A model generated the notes under the pieces. It searched no databases. It saw nothing but the letters and a program-made list of their open reading frames with translations, and was not told the DNA's origin. DNA of 64,000 nucleotides from Prionace glauca. Its lineage: Eukaryota > Chordata > Chondrichthyes > Carcharhiniformes > Carcharhinidae. Made by a program: the position numbers and the translations under genes. Location: positions 10,965,790 to 11,029,789 of the forward strand of contig CM075761.1 in assembly GCA_037974335.1 (NCBI GenBank), read 5' to 3'. Of this stretch, positions 1-10,945 are shown piece after piece (position 1 is the first letter of the stretch; each line of letters starts with the position of its first letter).

Positions 1-130
1 GATGTGGGCGTGTGAGAATGTGCGTATGCTTTTGTGTGTGTGTATGCATTTAAGGGCATTTCAGAGTCTATTTGTGTACGCGAGTAGATTCGTGTGTGTC
101 CCCGTGTGTTTGTGTGTGTGTGTGTGTTTG
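1..130. repeat. GT-rich simple repeat
   Basis: Irregular TG/GT-rich low-complexity DNA running into the SINE that follows. The open frame across it is a repeat artefact. Confidence 0.7.
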
Positions 131-136
131 AAGAGT

Positions 137-468
137 CTCTACAGTGCAGAAAATAGGCCATTTGACCCATTGAATCTGCACCAACCACAATCTCACCCAA
201 GCCTTATCCCCATATCCCAACATGTTTTACCCACTAATCCCCCTAACCTACACATATCAGGACACTAACGGATAATTTTAACACGGCCAATCAACCTATC
301 CCGCAAGGCTTTGGACAGTGGGAGAAAACCGGAAGCACCCGGAGGAAACCCACTCAGGCACGAGGAGAATGTGCAAACTCCACACAGGCAGTGACCTAAT
401 CCGGAAATCGAACTGGGTCCCTGGAGCTATGAAGCAGCAGTACTAACCACTGTACTACCGTGCCACCC
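137..468 (-). mobile_element. V-SINE/HE1-like tRNA-derived SINE
   Basis: Read on the minus strand it starts with a tRNA-like head (GTGGCACGGTAGTACAGTGG, then a decayed box B near 400-410). It continues through the conserved V-SINE core (the 'hundred-bp' block with GGTTTCCTCCGGGTGC-like sequence near 325-350) and ends in a LINE-like tail ending CTGCACTGTAGAG. It is full length but diverged, at roughly 80-85% by eye against the copy at 6466-6800. Confidence 0.85.
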
Positions 469-475
469 TATGCGT

Positions 476-501
476 TTTGGAGGGGTGTGCGCGCGCGCGT
501 G

Positions 502-533
<32 letters not shown>

Positions 534-631
534 TTGTGTGCGTATGTGTGATTGTGTGTATGTGTGTATGTGTGTGTGTGTGTGTGTGTATGTGTGTATG
601 TGTGTGTGTGTGTGCGCGCGCGCATGATATT
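476..631. repeat. (GT)n / (GTAT)n / (GC)n microsatellite
   Basis: Long alternating purine-pyrimidine run with GCGCGCGC ends (485-500 and 612-622), of the type able to adopt Z-DNA. The His/Thr-rich frame read from it is not a gene. From 632 to 895 I see no recognisable feature. Confidence 0.9.
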
Positions 632-896
632 CAGTCTTAATTGCGGGGCACTCCTGACTCCCTTCCTACTGCCAACCCTCACATACATCAGCTCTGCAAG
701 ATCAAGTGTGTAAGTCACATGCGAGGCGAGGATGTCTGGCCTGAATGCCACGACCAGTATTAGCGTTACCATAGACTGTGAGGTGAGGGCTGAGGGTGGG
801 GATAAATTAAAGTGAGTAGAGACAAGATGGATTTTCAGGATCGCAATCTGTAACTAGTGGAATGTCACAAAGATCACTACCCGAGTGCATCCATTT

Positions 897-2222
897 AGAA
901 CATAGAACATAGAACATTACAGCGCAGAACAGGTCATTCGGCCCACGATGTTGCGCCGACCAGTTTTTAAAAAAAAACACTGATCCACTAATCTAAACCA
1001 ATCCCTTTTCGTCCATAAACCTATCCACGGATCTCTTAAACGCCCCCAAACTAGGCGCATTTACAACCGCAGCAGGCAGGGCATTCCAATCCCTCACCAC
1101 CCTCTGGGTAAAGAACCTACCCCTGACATCCGTCCTATAACTACCCCCCCTTAATTTAAAGCCATGCCCCCTCGTGCTAGCTTTCTCCATCCGAGGAAAA
1201 AGGCTATCACTATCCACCCTATCGAAACCTCTAATCATCTTATATGTTTCAATAAGATCCCCTCTTAGCCTCCTTTTTTCCAGCGAAAACAACCCCAAAT
1301 CTCTCAGTCGCTCCTCATAGGACCTCCCCTCCATACCAGGCAACATCCTGGTAAACCTCCTCTGCACCCTCTCCAAAGCCTCCACGTCCTCCCTGTAATG
1401 TGGGGACCAGAACTGCACACAAAACTCCAAGTGCGGCCGCACCAAAGTTGTGTACAGTTGCAACATGACGCTGCAACTCCTAAATTCAATCCCCCTACCA
1501 ATAAACGCCAAGACACCGTATGCCTTCTTAACAACCTTATCGATTTGATTCCCAACTTTCAGGGATCTATGTACACATACACCTAGATCCCTCTGCTCCT
1601 CCACACTATTCAAAGTCCTCCCGTTAGCCCTATACTCAACACATCTGTTACTCCTACCGAAATGAATTACCTCACACTTCTCAGCATTAAACTCCATCCG
1701 TCACCTCGCAGCCCAGCTCTGCAACCTGTCTAAGTCACCCTGCAAACTATGACACCCTTCCTCACAATCTACCACACCTCCAACTTTGGTGTGATCAGCA
1801 AACTTACTAATCCACCCAACTATACCCTCATCCAGATCATTAATAAAAATTACAAACAGCAGTGGCCCCAAAACAGATCCCTGAGGCACACCACTCGTAA
1901 CCGAATTCCAAGATGAACATTCATCATCAACCACCACCCTCTGTCTCCTATCTGCTAGCCAATTCCTGATCCAAGTACCCAGATTACCCCCAATCCCATA
2001 CATCTGCATTTTCTGCAGAAGCCTACCATGGTGAACCTTATCAAACGCCTTACTAAAATCCATATATACCACATCAACTGCCTTACCCCTATCCACCTCT
2101 TTGGTCACTTTCTCAAAGAACTCAATAAGGTTAGTAAGGCACGACCTACCCGCCACAAAACCATGCTGACTGTCTCCAATCAATTCATTACTCTCCAAAT
2201 AACTATAAATCCTATCCCTATC
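897..2222 (-). mobile_element. LINE-A, CR1-like, 5'-truncated
   Basis: The minus strand reads the RT C-terminal half of a CR1-like [35 protein letters not shown] (the FADD box is altered to FADH), then the thumb/C-terminal block [22 protein letters not shown] and the end MDEKGLV. The two open stretches (2198-1701 and 1697-993) are in the same frame, separated by a single stop where other copies have the Trp of AERWRMEF. The 3' end carries the family tail (CGGCCCACGATGTTGCGCC on the plus strand) and two or three TTCTATG units at 897-915. The 5' end is lost about 60 codons before the RT palm. It is inactive. Confidence 0.9.
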
Positions 2223-3450
2223 CTATCCTATTTACAAGATACATTCATGAGTTAGAGGAAATAAGTGAATAGATTATTGTCAAGCTTGTGGACTCCAAAA
2301 TGAACGGGAATGCAAAACGTAACGATGACAAAAATAGTGTACAGAGGGAGAGACAGAGGTTAAGTGCCTAGCAGAAAAGCAGGAACGATATTCAGCGTAT
2401 GACAATGCCAACTTGTACACTGTGATGGGAAGAATATAAGAGCTGAGTATTATTTTAGTGAATAAAAACAACAGAACGCTGCAGCACTGAGGGGCTTCAG
2501 ACCTCATGCACAGATCACAAAAGTAGCATGCACATTCATCAAGTAATCTCAAATAAAATGTTGGCCTCTGTTTCAAAGGAAATGGAGTATAAAAACGTGG
2601 AAAATTGCTTAAACTCCGCAAGACTCTAGTTGGACCATAGCTGGAGCATTTAACACTTATGATTCCCACATCAAAAAAACAAATACGTTGACACTGGATG
2701 CAGTCAGAGAATGTTCGCGTAGTTGCTTATTGGTATGGAAATATTTCTGTATGAGGAGAATTCGATCATAGAACCCTACAGTGCAGAAATAGGCCCTTCG
2801 GCCCATCGAGTCTGCACCGAACACAATCCCACCCAGACCCTATCCCCATTACCCTACACATTTTACCTGCTAATCCCTCTAACCTACACATCCCAGGATA
2901 CTAAGGGGCATTTTTTTAGCATAGCCAATGAACCTAATCCGCTCTTCTTTGGACTGTGGGAGGAAACCGGAGCACCCGGAGAAAACCCACGCAGACACGA
3001 GGAGAATGTGCAAACTCCACACAGGCAGTGACCCGAGCCGGGAATCGAACCCAGGACCCTGGAGCTGTGAAGCAGCAGTGCTAACCACTGTGCTACCGTG
3101 CCGCCCCTATTGATTTGTTTGGTCTGTACTCAATGGAATTTAGGAAAGTGAGCAGATTATTTATTGCAACGTCCAGGATACTCAGTGGGTGTAACAGTGC
3201 AGATGCTGAGATGTTGTCTCCACCTGGAAGCCTAGGACATAATCACAGCATAAGAAGTCGTCCATGTAAGGCAGAGTTGAAGGAGATATCTTCTCTCAGG
3301 CGTTTGCACATCTGTGTACTTCTTCAGCGCACGCAGAGCAGTAAAATTTGGATGGAAAACTATGCTGATAGAGAGGCAGAGAGATTGTTAGTCAATAGGG
3401 TCATCATAGGAATGGGATAAGGTTGGAAAGCAGACTTGAGGATTATCTTA
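2223..3450 (+). mobile_element. Old CR1-like (LINE-C-like) remnant, split by a SINE
   Basis: Heavily decayed RT sequence in mixed frames. Near 2535-2600 it reads NKMLASVSKGMEYKNVEN, matching MLAFIARGIEYKSREV of LINE-C. Near 2725-2765 it reads LIGMEIFLYEE, matching LIPELRGLSYEE, and right after the SINE (3110-3150) it reads LFGLYSMEFRK, matching LGLYSLEFRR. The SINE at 2767-3107 therefore sits inside this copy. Many stops and frame breaks; the downstream limit near 3300-3450 is uncertain. Confidence 0.6.
2767..3107 (-). mobile_element. V-SINE/HE1-like SINE, full length
   Basis: Minus strand: GGGCGGCACGGTAGCACAGTGG head with pol III box A, box B GGTTCGATTCCC, V-SINE core, then a tail GGGCCGAAGGGCCT and TGCACTGTAGGGTTCTATG. 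It has nearly all consensus positions and is younger than the LINE remnant it interrupts. Confidence 0.92.
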
Positions 3451-3574
3451 TCAGATTCCAACCAATGGATCAGATGGAAACTCTGCAACCCTTCTGAATC
3501 CAGTCGCAAATTGTGATGGATAATGAAACAACTCGCTGGAGGAGGAGACTCCACAAATATCGAATAGTTCAATG

Positions 3575-3613
3575 AAGTGTGTTTGTGTGTGTGTGTGTGT
3601 GTGTGGGGGGGGG
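3575..3613. repeat. (GT)n followed by a 10-base G run
   Basis: GTGTGTTTGTGTG... then an unbroken G run, inside the LINE-N remnant. Confidence 0.9.
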
Positions 3614-4214
3614 GATCACATCCCTGGAAAAGGTAAGGCTGAAACATACGAAACAATCCTCATCCACAATTGTTGATTGGGTGAGAATTTTGGCCTCCTC
3701 ACGTGTCCCCTTCTTTGCACATGTCATTCTCCAGCCAATTCCATTCACTATACTTGATAACCGTGAACTGAACTGAATAATGCAAAGGCCATGATGATGA
3801 TTCGGATACGGCACTGAACTTGTTCTGAGGTTATTGCAACACTGCCCAAGCTATTCTATTAAAGCTGCAACACTGGCATTTACCCACAAGGGTAATTGTC
3901 CAGGTGTGTCCTGTGTATATGAAACAGGACAAATACAACCCAGCCGAATTCTACAGCATCAGTTTACACTCGATCAAATATAAAGTGATTGAAGAGCTAT
4001 TAAATGCATTTATTCAACAATAACCTACTCATGGGTGCTCAGTTTGTATTACTGCAACTTCCCTCAACCCTCCACCTCATAAGAGGCTTGCTTCAAACAT
4101 GGGCAAAGGAGCTCACGGACAATGCTTCGGTGACATGAGAATGACTTGTCTTGACATGAAGGATAACGTGTCCGAATGTAGCATCAAGGAACCTGAGCAA
4201 AACTCGATGTTGCA

Positions 4215-4514
4215 TGTTGGCACAGTGGTTAGCAGTGTTGCCTCACATCGCTAGGAACCTGGGTCTAATTCCGGTTTAGAGAGACAGTCTGTGTTGAGTT
4301 TCCACGTTCTCACAGTTTCTGTGTGGGTATCCTCAGGGTGATCCTGTTTCCTTCCACACTGTAAAGATGTGAAGTTTCGGTTGATTGGCAATGTTAAATT
4401 GCTGCTTACTGATAGGGGACTAGAAGGGCAAATGTGTCGGGTTGCTGGCGTTGTGTTTGGTGCAGACTTGATGGGCTGAATGGACTTTTTCTGATCTGCC
4501 GGGAATCTAAAATT
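4215..4514 (+). mobile_element. Old SINE (V-SINE-like) inserted in LINE-N
   Basis: Plus-strand head GGCACAGTGGTTAGCAGTG, core with GTTTCCTTCCACACTGTAAAG and tail TGCAGACTTGATGGGCTGAATGG. It is clearly more diverged than the 6466 and 2767 copies. The 3' half (4355-4491) is repeated in inverted orientation at 4925-5061. Confidence 0.75.
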
Positions 4515-4924
4515 CAAACTGGTTTCAACGGGAATCTTGATTGAATCGTCTGCTGGTTGGAGTCAGATCTGGCACAAAGAATGATGGATGTGGAGGTCTA
4601 AGTTCTGGAATCTTATCTGCAGAAGTTGCAATGGATTAGTGTCCTCGGCCCAACCATCCGCAGCTATTTCATTGATGACCTTCCTTCTATCATGACGTGA
4701 TAAGTGGTGATGTTCAGTGATAACTTCACAATATTCAGCACCGATCAGAGCCCCTCAACTGCATAAAAATTCAATGTTCATATGCAGTAAGACACGGACA
4801 ATATCCACCTTGAGCTGACAAGTATCAAATAGAATTTGCACCAGAGAAGTGTCAGGCAGCGATGGTCATGAATATGGGTGGAGGCAAAGACCTCCCACAA
4901 TCAACATTCTGTGGGGGGGGGGGC

Positions 4925-5061
4925 GAAAAAGTCCATTCAGCCCATCAAGTCTGCACCAAACACAATGCCAGCAACCCGACACATTTGCCCTTCTAGTCCC
5001 CTATCAGTAAGCAGCAATTTAACATTGCCAATCAACCGAAACTGCACATCTTTACAGTGTG
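4925..5061 (-). repeat. Inverted copy of the SINE 3' half
   Basis: Reverse complement of 4355-4491 over 137 bases with only two mismatches that I can find. It lacks the SINE head and sits inside LINE-N coding sequence, so it is not an ordinary SINE insertion. Confidence 0.85.
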
Positions 5062-5089
5062 TTAGTCAATGTTACCAACATTGACTAAC
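5061..5089. repeat. 13-bp perfect hairpin at the inverted-repeat junction
   Basis: GTTAGTCAATGTT (5061-5073), 3-base loop ACC, then its exact reverse complement (5077-5089). The right arm is LINE-N flank; the left arm is extra. Confidence 0.9.
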
Positions 5090-5494
5090 AAATGAACTGG
5101 CTGATCAGATGCATACTTTGGCTACAACAGCCACTCAAAGCCAGGGGACTTGCGGCGAGTAACTCACCTCTTCACTTCCCAAAGCCCGTCCACCATCGAA
5201 AAGGCAAAACTCGGAAGTCTGATGGGATACCCTCCACTTGCCTGGTTGAGTGCAGATCCAATAACACTCAAAAAAAAATATTCCACATCACCCAGTCCAT
5301 TCTAACAATGGCAGCATTTACTCGATTCACAGCACGAAATCTCCAAGTATCTTTCAGCAGAACCTTCCAAATTGCGAAGGACAGCAGATTTCTGAGAACT
5401 GGCCCACATTGATTTTGCCCTCCAAGTCATTTGCTAGACGGACTTGGTGATATACCACCGTTCCTTTCCTGATGCTGTACGAAAACCTTGGAAT

Positions 5495-5512
5495 CCCCCC
5501 CCCCCCCCCCCC
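5495..5512. repeat. C homopolymer of about 18 bases
   Basis: Uninterrupted C run at the 3' end of the LINE-N remnant; its length is likely unstable and prone to sequencing error. Confidence 0.9.
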
Positions 5513-5530
5513 GCCAAAGCACTGCTGCAG

Positions 5531-6465
5531 TATTGACATTCCAGGGATGTGTAACGTTTGAAGAAATCAATTTCCCACCACCCTGCTCAAGTAAGAGTGA
5601 TAAATGATCGCCGAGCATGAGAAGCTCGCATATCATCAACAATTCAAAAAAAAAACAAGTCATAATCTTTTGGAATGGCGAGCAAACGCAAAGAGCAAAA
5701 TGGCTTACTTCCACTGAAATATTTGGTTTTATCAGCTTATGCTTACATTTAGGGCATTGACGTAGATTGAAAGGTAGCTTTCAAATCACAGCTGGTTAAT
5801 TAATAGAGGGGGATAAATTGTTGATTGATTTGGGGAATGATAAAGCTGCATTGTTAAATCGTTTTCTTAATGTGGATTGCAGTTCGGGATAATGTCACCT
5901 CTCTTCTATTTATTGTCAACGGTAATGTTTAATATGTCTCCCAGGCTCAGGGCGGACCTCTCTATGCCTCGCTGGATTTTGCTGCTTTGGAAAAGAGATC
6001 AAAGAAGACAAGTCGAAAATGAGAATCAAATGGCTTCTCCAGGGAGAATTGTCGAGGAGACAGGCCGTGTAAAGCAATAGTTTGTTTTGTGGAAATTAAA
6101 ATGGAGCAGAAGAGTCTCCCATAAAACAACCGGAATATCCCCATGCATTCACCAAAGACTGGCTCGTGTCATTCATCGTCAATGATTCAGTTTCATATAC
6201 CGCAGTATCGTTTGGGATATTCTTTTGTTATATTCACGATCCTTGAACAATATTAAGGGAGTTCCCTGAGTTTCCCTGAAAATACTCTGCTGATTGTATA
6301 GCTCCAGTTACTGATGTTTTATTATTTAATTGCACATTTCAAAGAATCTAGTACAGGAACAGGCCTTTCGGCGGGCGCAGGCTGCATGGATATGTAATGC
6401 ATTTCCAAATTGCAGACCTGTTGCCTCTGTGAGGTCTTATTCCCCCATTTCTTGCATACCCATGT
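5531..6465. other. Unassigned stretch
   Basis: No gene or repeat I can name over most of it. A 25-base piece near 6350-6375 (ACAGGAACAGGCCTTTCGG) resembles the inverted 3' tail of a CR1-like LINE and could be the end of the ancient LINE-E described next. Confidence 0.3.
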
Positions 6466-6800
6466 CGGCACGGTAGCACAGTGGTTAGCACTGCTGCTTC
6501 ACAGCTCCAGGGTCCTGGGTTCGATTCCCGGCTCAGGTCACTGTCTGTGTGGAGTTTGCACATTCTCCTCGTGTCTGCGTGGGTTTTCTCCGGGTGCTCC
6601 GGTTTCCTCCCGCAGTCCAAAGATGTGCGGGTTAGGTTCATTGGCTATGCTAAAATTGTCCCTTAGTGTCCTGGGATGTGTGGATTAGCAGGGATATGGG
6701 GATAGGGTCTGGGTGGGATTGTGTTTGGTGCAGACTCGATGGGCCGAAGGGCCTGTTTCTGCACTGTAGGGTTCTATGGTTCAAGGGTTCTATGGTTCTA
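6466..6800 (+). mobile_element. V-SINE/HE1-like SINE, near-consensus
   Basis: Best SINE copy here. Box A is GTAGCACAGTGGTTAGCAC, box B is GGGTTCGATTCCCGG (about 6518-6532), followed by the V-SINE core with CTCCGGTTTCCTCCCGCAGT. The tail has CGATGGGCCGAAGGGCCTG, then TGCACTGTAGGGTTCTATGG and partial TTCTATG repeats to about 6800. The tail is shared with LINE-A and LINE-B, consistent with mobilisation by a CR1-like RT. Confidence 0.93.
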
Positions 6801-7629
6801 TATACGTTGCTGTTGTGTCTGATGTTGCATCTCCTCTGGCAGCACATTCCGGACTCTTACCGCCCTCGTTGTAATAAAACAAATGTCACTTTACTTTCAG
6901 ACTTTAGTCTGTTTACCTTAAATCCATGTTCCCTGGTAATTCGCATTTTTACTCTCGTGAAAAGTAACTCCAATTTTCCATTCTATCCATGCCTCTCATA
7001 ATTCTGTAGAGTCACAAAAAAAATCTGACATATGAAATAGAAATCAATCATCTGGCTCTTTGAGTCTGCTCCGTCATTCACTTTTCTCAAAGCTCATCAA
7101 CAAAAGCAATGTCCGAATGTTGTAATCATCTATTAGGTTGGCCCCTCAGCCTCCGAGGTTCAAGTGAAAGGAACCAGGTTTGTCTAAACTTTCATCATAT
7201 TTAATGCCCCCAAAACCAGGCAACATCCCGGTGAATGTTTTCGATCCTCTCCCTAAATTATCCCTATCCTTCTGTTAGTGGGGTGAGCAGAACTGTACAG
7301 AATTTTTCAAATGTTTAACTAAATTTTTATCCAGCTGCAAAATGACTTGCCATTTTTATACTCTATGCCCTGACCAGTAAAGGCCATTGGCCTTTTTGAC
7401 CACATTATCCACTTGTTTTGCCCTTTGCGGGGAACTGTGGACTCTCTGCCTGAGTCACTCTTCATGTTAATGCTTCCAAGTGTTCCTCCATTTATTGTAT
7501 TGTTGTCTCCTGCTTTGGGCCTCTAAATTGCATCCATTTGCATTTGCCTGGATTAACTTCTACCTGCCTTTTGTCAGCCCAAGTCTGCAGCCTACCTGTA
7601 TCCTGCTATATCCAATGACAATCCTCCTA

Positions 7630-8019
7630 GAACATAAGAACATAAGAAATAGGAGCAGGAGTAGGCCATCTAGCCCTTCGAGCCTGCCCCGCCATTCAAT
7701 AAGATCATAGCTGATCTGTCGTGGCTCAGTTCCACTTTCCCGCCCTCTCCCCATAACCCTTAATCCCCTCTCTTATCAAAAACCCATCAACCCGCGTCTT
7801 AAAAATATTTAGCGAGGCAGCCTCCACCACTTCAACGGGCAGAGAATTCCAGAGATTCACCACCCTTTGAGTGAAGAAGTTCCTCCTCAACTCCGTTCTA
7901 AACCGCCCCCCCCCCCCCTTTATCTTGAGGCTGTGCCCTCTAGTCCTACTGTCCTTTCTGAGTGGCAAGAGCCTCTCCACCTTTATCCTATCCATCCCAT
8001 TCAACGTCTTATACATCTC
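7630..8019 (-). mobile_element. LINE-C 3' fragment in LINE-E
   Basis: Minus strand: RMDRIxVERLLPLRKDSRTRGHS, RRNFFTQRVVNLWNSLPVEV, then the LINE-C tail (CAGATCAGC...CTACTCCTGCTCC) and TTCTTATG units at the low-coordinate end. 5'-truncated; contains a C/G run at 7905-7918. Confidence 0.9.
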
Positions 8020-8349
8020 CTCAAAATCTTCAGCACTTCCAACCTTTGTGCTTTGTGCAAACTTACTAATAAGACCACCTACATGCTCAGCCACATTATT
8101 TATATATCGTACAAACAACCAGTGTCCCGGCGCTGACCCCGACAGAAAACCACTTCTTACAAATCTCCAGTCAGGAAAACACACTTCCACCGCTAGTCTC
8201 TGACTACTATAGCCAAGCAAGTTCTGTATCCCTCTGAGCAGTTCACTGCGGATCCCTTGTGACTTGATCTTCAGTATCAGCCTTTCATGAGGTAACTTGT
8301 CGAATGCCTTCCTAACGTTTTTGTCAACAACATTTACAGTCCTGTGCTT

Positions 8350-8597
8350 ATAGAATATAGAACATAGAACACTACAGCACAAACAGGCCCTTCGGCCCAC
8401 GAGTTGCGCCGATCACATCAACACCTACCAATCTATAAACCTATCTATAACCCCCAATCCCATTAAACCCATATACTCATCTAGAAGTCTTTAAAAGCCT
8501 CCACCACCAATGACGGCAGCCGATTCCATTCACTCACCACCCTCTGGGTGAAACACTTACCCCTAACATCACTTCTGTACTTTCCTCCCCGTACTTC
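8350..8597 (-). mobile_element. LINE-B 3' fragment in LINE-E
   Basis: Matches the last 250 bases of LINE-B: the VVSEWNRLPSSVVEA region, the TATAGATAGG stretch and the tail with TTCTATG at 8357-8368. Severely 5'-truncated. Confidence 0.85.
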
Positions 8598-8789
8598 TCA
8601 GTCATTGTCATCGCTTCCTTACAAAACACAATCAAGTTTGAGAGACACAACACAAAGCCCCGCTGCCACTCATAAATCAAACTATACTTTTTCCAATTGT
8701 AAGTAAATTTTGCCCCAGAGACCCTCCGCCAATCATTTCTTAAACGTTGACGTAAGGATCATTGGCCTACAATTTCCTGGATAAATCCT

Positions 8790-9467
8790 GTATGTGTACA
8801 TAGATCCCTGAAAGTTGGAAATCAAGTAGACAGGGTTGTTAGGAAGGCATACGGTGTCTTGACGTTTATTGGTAGGGGGATTGAATTTAGGAGCCGCAGC
8901 GTCATGATGCAACTGTACACATCTCTGGTGCGGCCGCACTTGGAGTACTGTGTGCAGTTCTGGTCCCCACATTACAGGAAGGATGTGGAGGCTTTGGAGA
9001 TGGTGCAGAGGAGGTTTACCAGGATGTTGCCTGGTATGGAGGGGAGGTCCTATGAGGAGAGACTGAGGGAATTGAGGTTGTTTTCGTTAGAAAGAAGGCG
9101 GCTACGAGGGGACATTATTGAAACATATAAGATGATTAGAGGTTTAGATAGGGTGGACAGTGATCGCCTTTTTCCGCGGATGGAGAAAGCTAGCACGAGG
9201 GGGCATAGCTTTAAATTAAGGGGTGGTAGTTATAGGACGGATGTCAGGGGTAGGTTCTTTACCCAGAGGGTGGTGAGGGACTGGAATGCCCTGCCTGCTG
9301 CAGTTGTAAATGCGCCTAGTTTGGGGGCGTTTAAGAGATCCGTGGATAGGTTTATGGATGGAAAGGGTTTGGTTTAGGTTAGAGGGTCATTGTTTTGTAA
9401 CTGGCCGGCGCAACATCGTGGGCCAAATGGCCTGTTCTGCGCTGTAATGTTCTATGTTCTATGTTCT
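8790..9467 (+). mobile_element. LINE-A (subfamily A2) 3' fragment in LINE-E
   Basis: The open frame 8859-9377 (172 residues) carries [38 protein letters not shown] and the end VDRFMDGKGLV. DGKGLV, instead of DEKGLV, marks subfamily A2. Tail GGGCCAAATGGCCTGTTCTG followed by TTCTATG units. No RT catalytic residues remain. Confidence 0.92.
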
Positions 9468-9786
9468 CCCCCTGAAACGAAAGGAACATTGGCTGTTCTC
9501 CAGTCCTCTGGGAACTCTCCTGTGTCTAAAGATGATCCGCAGATTTTGTACAAGGTTCCAGCAGTTTCCTTCCTCGACTCTCTTAGTATTCTGGGATAGA
9601 GCCCATGAAGAATTGGAGACTTGTCTATCTCATATGTTTTTCAAAACGCCGAACATCTCCGCCATTTGTTAGCGACATGTCCTAGAATATCAACATTCCC
9701 CTGTCCGGACTCATCATTCAGCATGTCATCCTCTGTTAGTCCTGCTGCAAAATATGAATTAAGGCACTTTCTCCAGCTCCACACAT

Positions 9787-10747
9787 CATAGAACATAGAA
9801 CATAGAATGTTACAGCGCAGAACAGGCCCTTCGGCCCACGATGTTGCGCCGACCAGTTACAAAAACAATGACCCACTAGCCTAAACCAATCCCTTTTCGT
9901 CCATAAACCTATCCACAGATCTCTTAAACGCCCCCAAGCTAGGCGCATTTACAACTGCAGCTGGCAGGGCATTCCAGCCCCTCACCACCCTCTGGATAAA
10001 GAACCTACCCCTGACATCAGTCCTATAACTACCCCCCCTGAATTTAAAGTCGTTCCCCCTCGTGCTAGCTTTCTCCATACTAGGAAAAAGGCTATCACTA
10101 TCTACCCTGTCTAAACCTCTAATCATCTTATATGTTTCAATAAGGTCCCCTCTTAGCCGCCTTCTTTCCAGCGAAAACAACCCCAAATCTCTCAGTCTCT
10201 CCTCATAGGATCTCCCCTCCATACCAGGAAACATCCTGGTAAACCTCCTCTGCACCCTCTCCAAAACCTCCACATCCTTCCTGTCATGTGGGGACCAGAA
10301 CTGCACACAAAACTCCAAGTGCGGCCGCACCAGAGTTGTGTACAGTTGCATCATGACGTTGCGACTCCTAAATTCAATCCCCCTACCAATAAACGCCAAG
10401 ACACCGTATGCCTTCTTAACAACCTTATCTACTTGATTCCCAACTTTCAGGGATCTATGTACACATACACCTAGATCTCTCTGCTCCTCCACACTATTCA
10501 AAGTCCTCCCGTTAGCCCTATATTCAACACATCTGTTATTCCTACCGAAATGAATTACCTCACACTGATCCACATTAAACTCCATCCGCTACCTCGCAGC
10601 CCAGCTCTGCAACCTTTCTAAGTCACCCTGCAAACTATGACACCCTTCCTCACAATCTACCACACCTCCGACTTTGGTGTCATCAGCAAACTTACTAATC
10701 CACCCAACTATACCCTCATCCAGATCATTAATAAAAATTACAAACAT
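9787..10747 (-). mobile_element. LINE-A, 5'-truncated, in LINE-E
   Basis: The minus strand reads from [21 protein letters not shown] to MDEKGLV. Two open stretches in one frame are separated by a stop at the same Trp codon (AERWRMEF) that is lost in the copy at 897-2222; both copies also share AAR for AER. Confidence 0.92.
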
Positions 10748-10945
10748 CAGTTCCCTTCCTTGTCCTTGAGTGGATCTACGCTTTCCCAAGCTACCCTTTC
10801 GTTCCTTATGTAGGCATAAAATGCCATGGAACTTTCCGTCAAACTCCTTACCAATGATGTTTTGTGGCTCATTTTAACCAATCTAACTCCTTGCTTAAAA
10901 TATTTCCTGCCTTCTTTATATTCTTACAATCATTATGTAAATGTA

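Larger units (their letters stand above)
3451..5530 (+). mobile_element. LINE-N remnant (Jockey/I-like, RT part)
   Basis: Decayed LINE of a type distinct from the CR1-like ones. Recognisable pieces are CQGVSCVYETGQIQPS near 3900-3950 (cf. AQVCPVHKKQDKSNP of the family), VLGPTIRSYFIDDLPSIM near 4640-4695, TDNIHLE near 4797, and near 5085-5245 the region corresponding to NWSSHINTVATRAGQ...LTPQSLSTI and SPLAW. It carries a GT microsatellite, a SINE at 4215-4514 and an inverted SINE fragment at 4925-5061. The family match is from memory of cartilaginous-fish repeats. Many stops and frameshifts. Confidence 0.65.
6801..10945 (-). mobile_element. Ancient CR1-like LINE-E, split by four younger LINEs
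   Basis: Five separated minus-strand pieces follow one another in protein order. 10945-10748 reads AFYAYIRNERVAWESVDPL (EN-RT linker). 9786-9468 reads SSLDTGEFPEDWRTANV. 8786-8598 holds the PGNxRP...QRGF...NLIxFCKE region. 8347-8020 reads VRKAFDKLPHERLI to GGLISKFAQSTKVG. 7629-6801 reads LQTWADKRQVEVNPGKC to SPGCCLVLG and the C-terminal end. Between them lie LINE-A (9787-10747, minus), LINE-A (8790-9467, plus), LINE-B (8350-8597, minus) and LINE-C (7630-8019, minus). The 224-residue open frame from 8400 to 7726 runs through the E/C junction by chance. Confidence 0.75.

Noticed and set aside
455-772. His/Thr-rich open frame over the GT repeat
   Set aside because: Pure translation of a microsatellite; no coding signal.
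7726-8400. 224-codon minus-strand frame as one protein
   Set aside because: It runs across the junction of LINE-C and the older LINE-E; the fusion is fortuitous.
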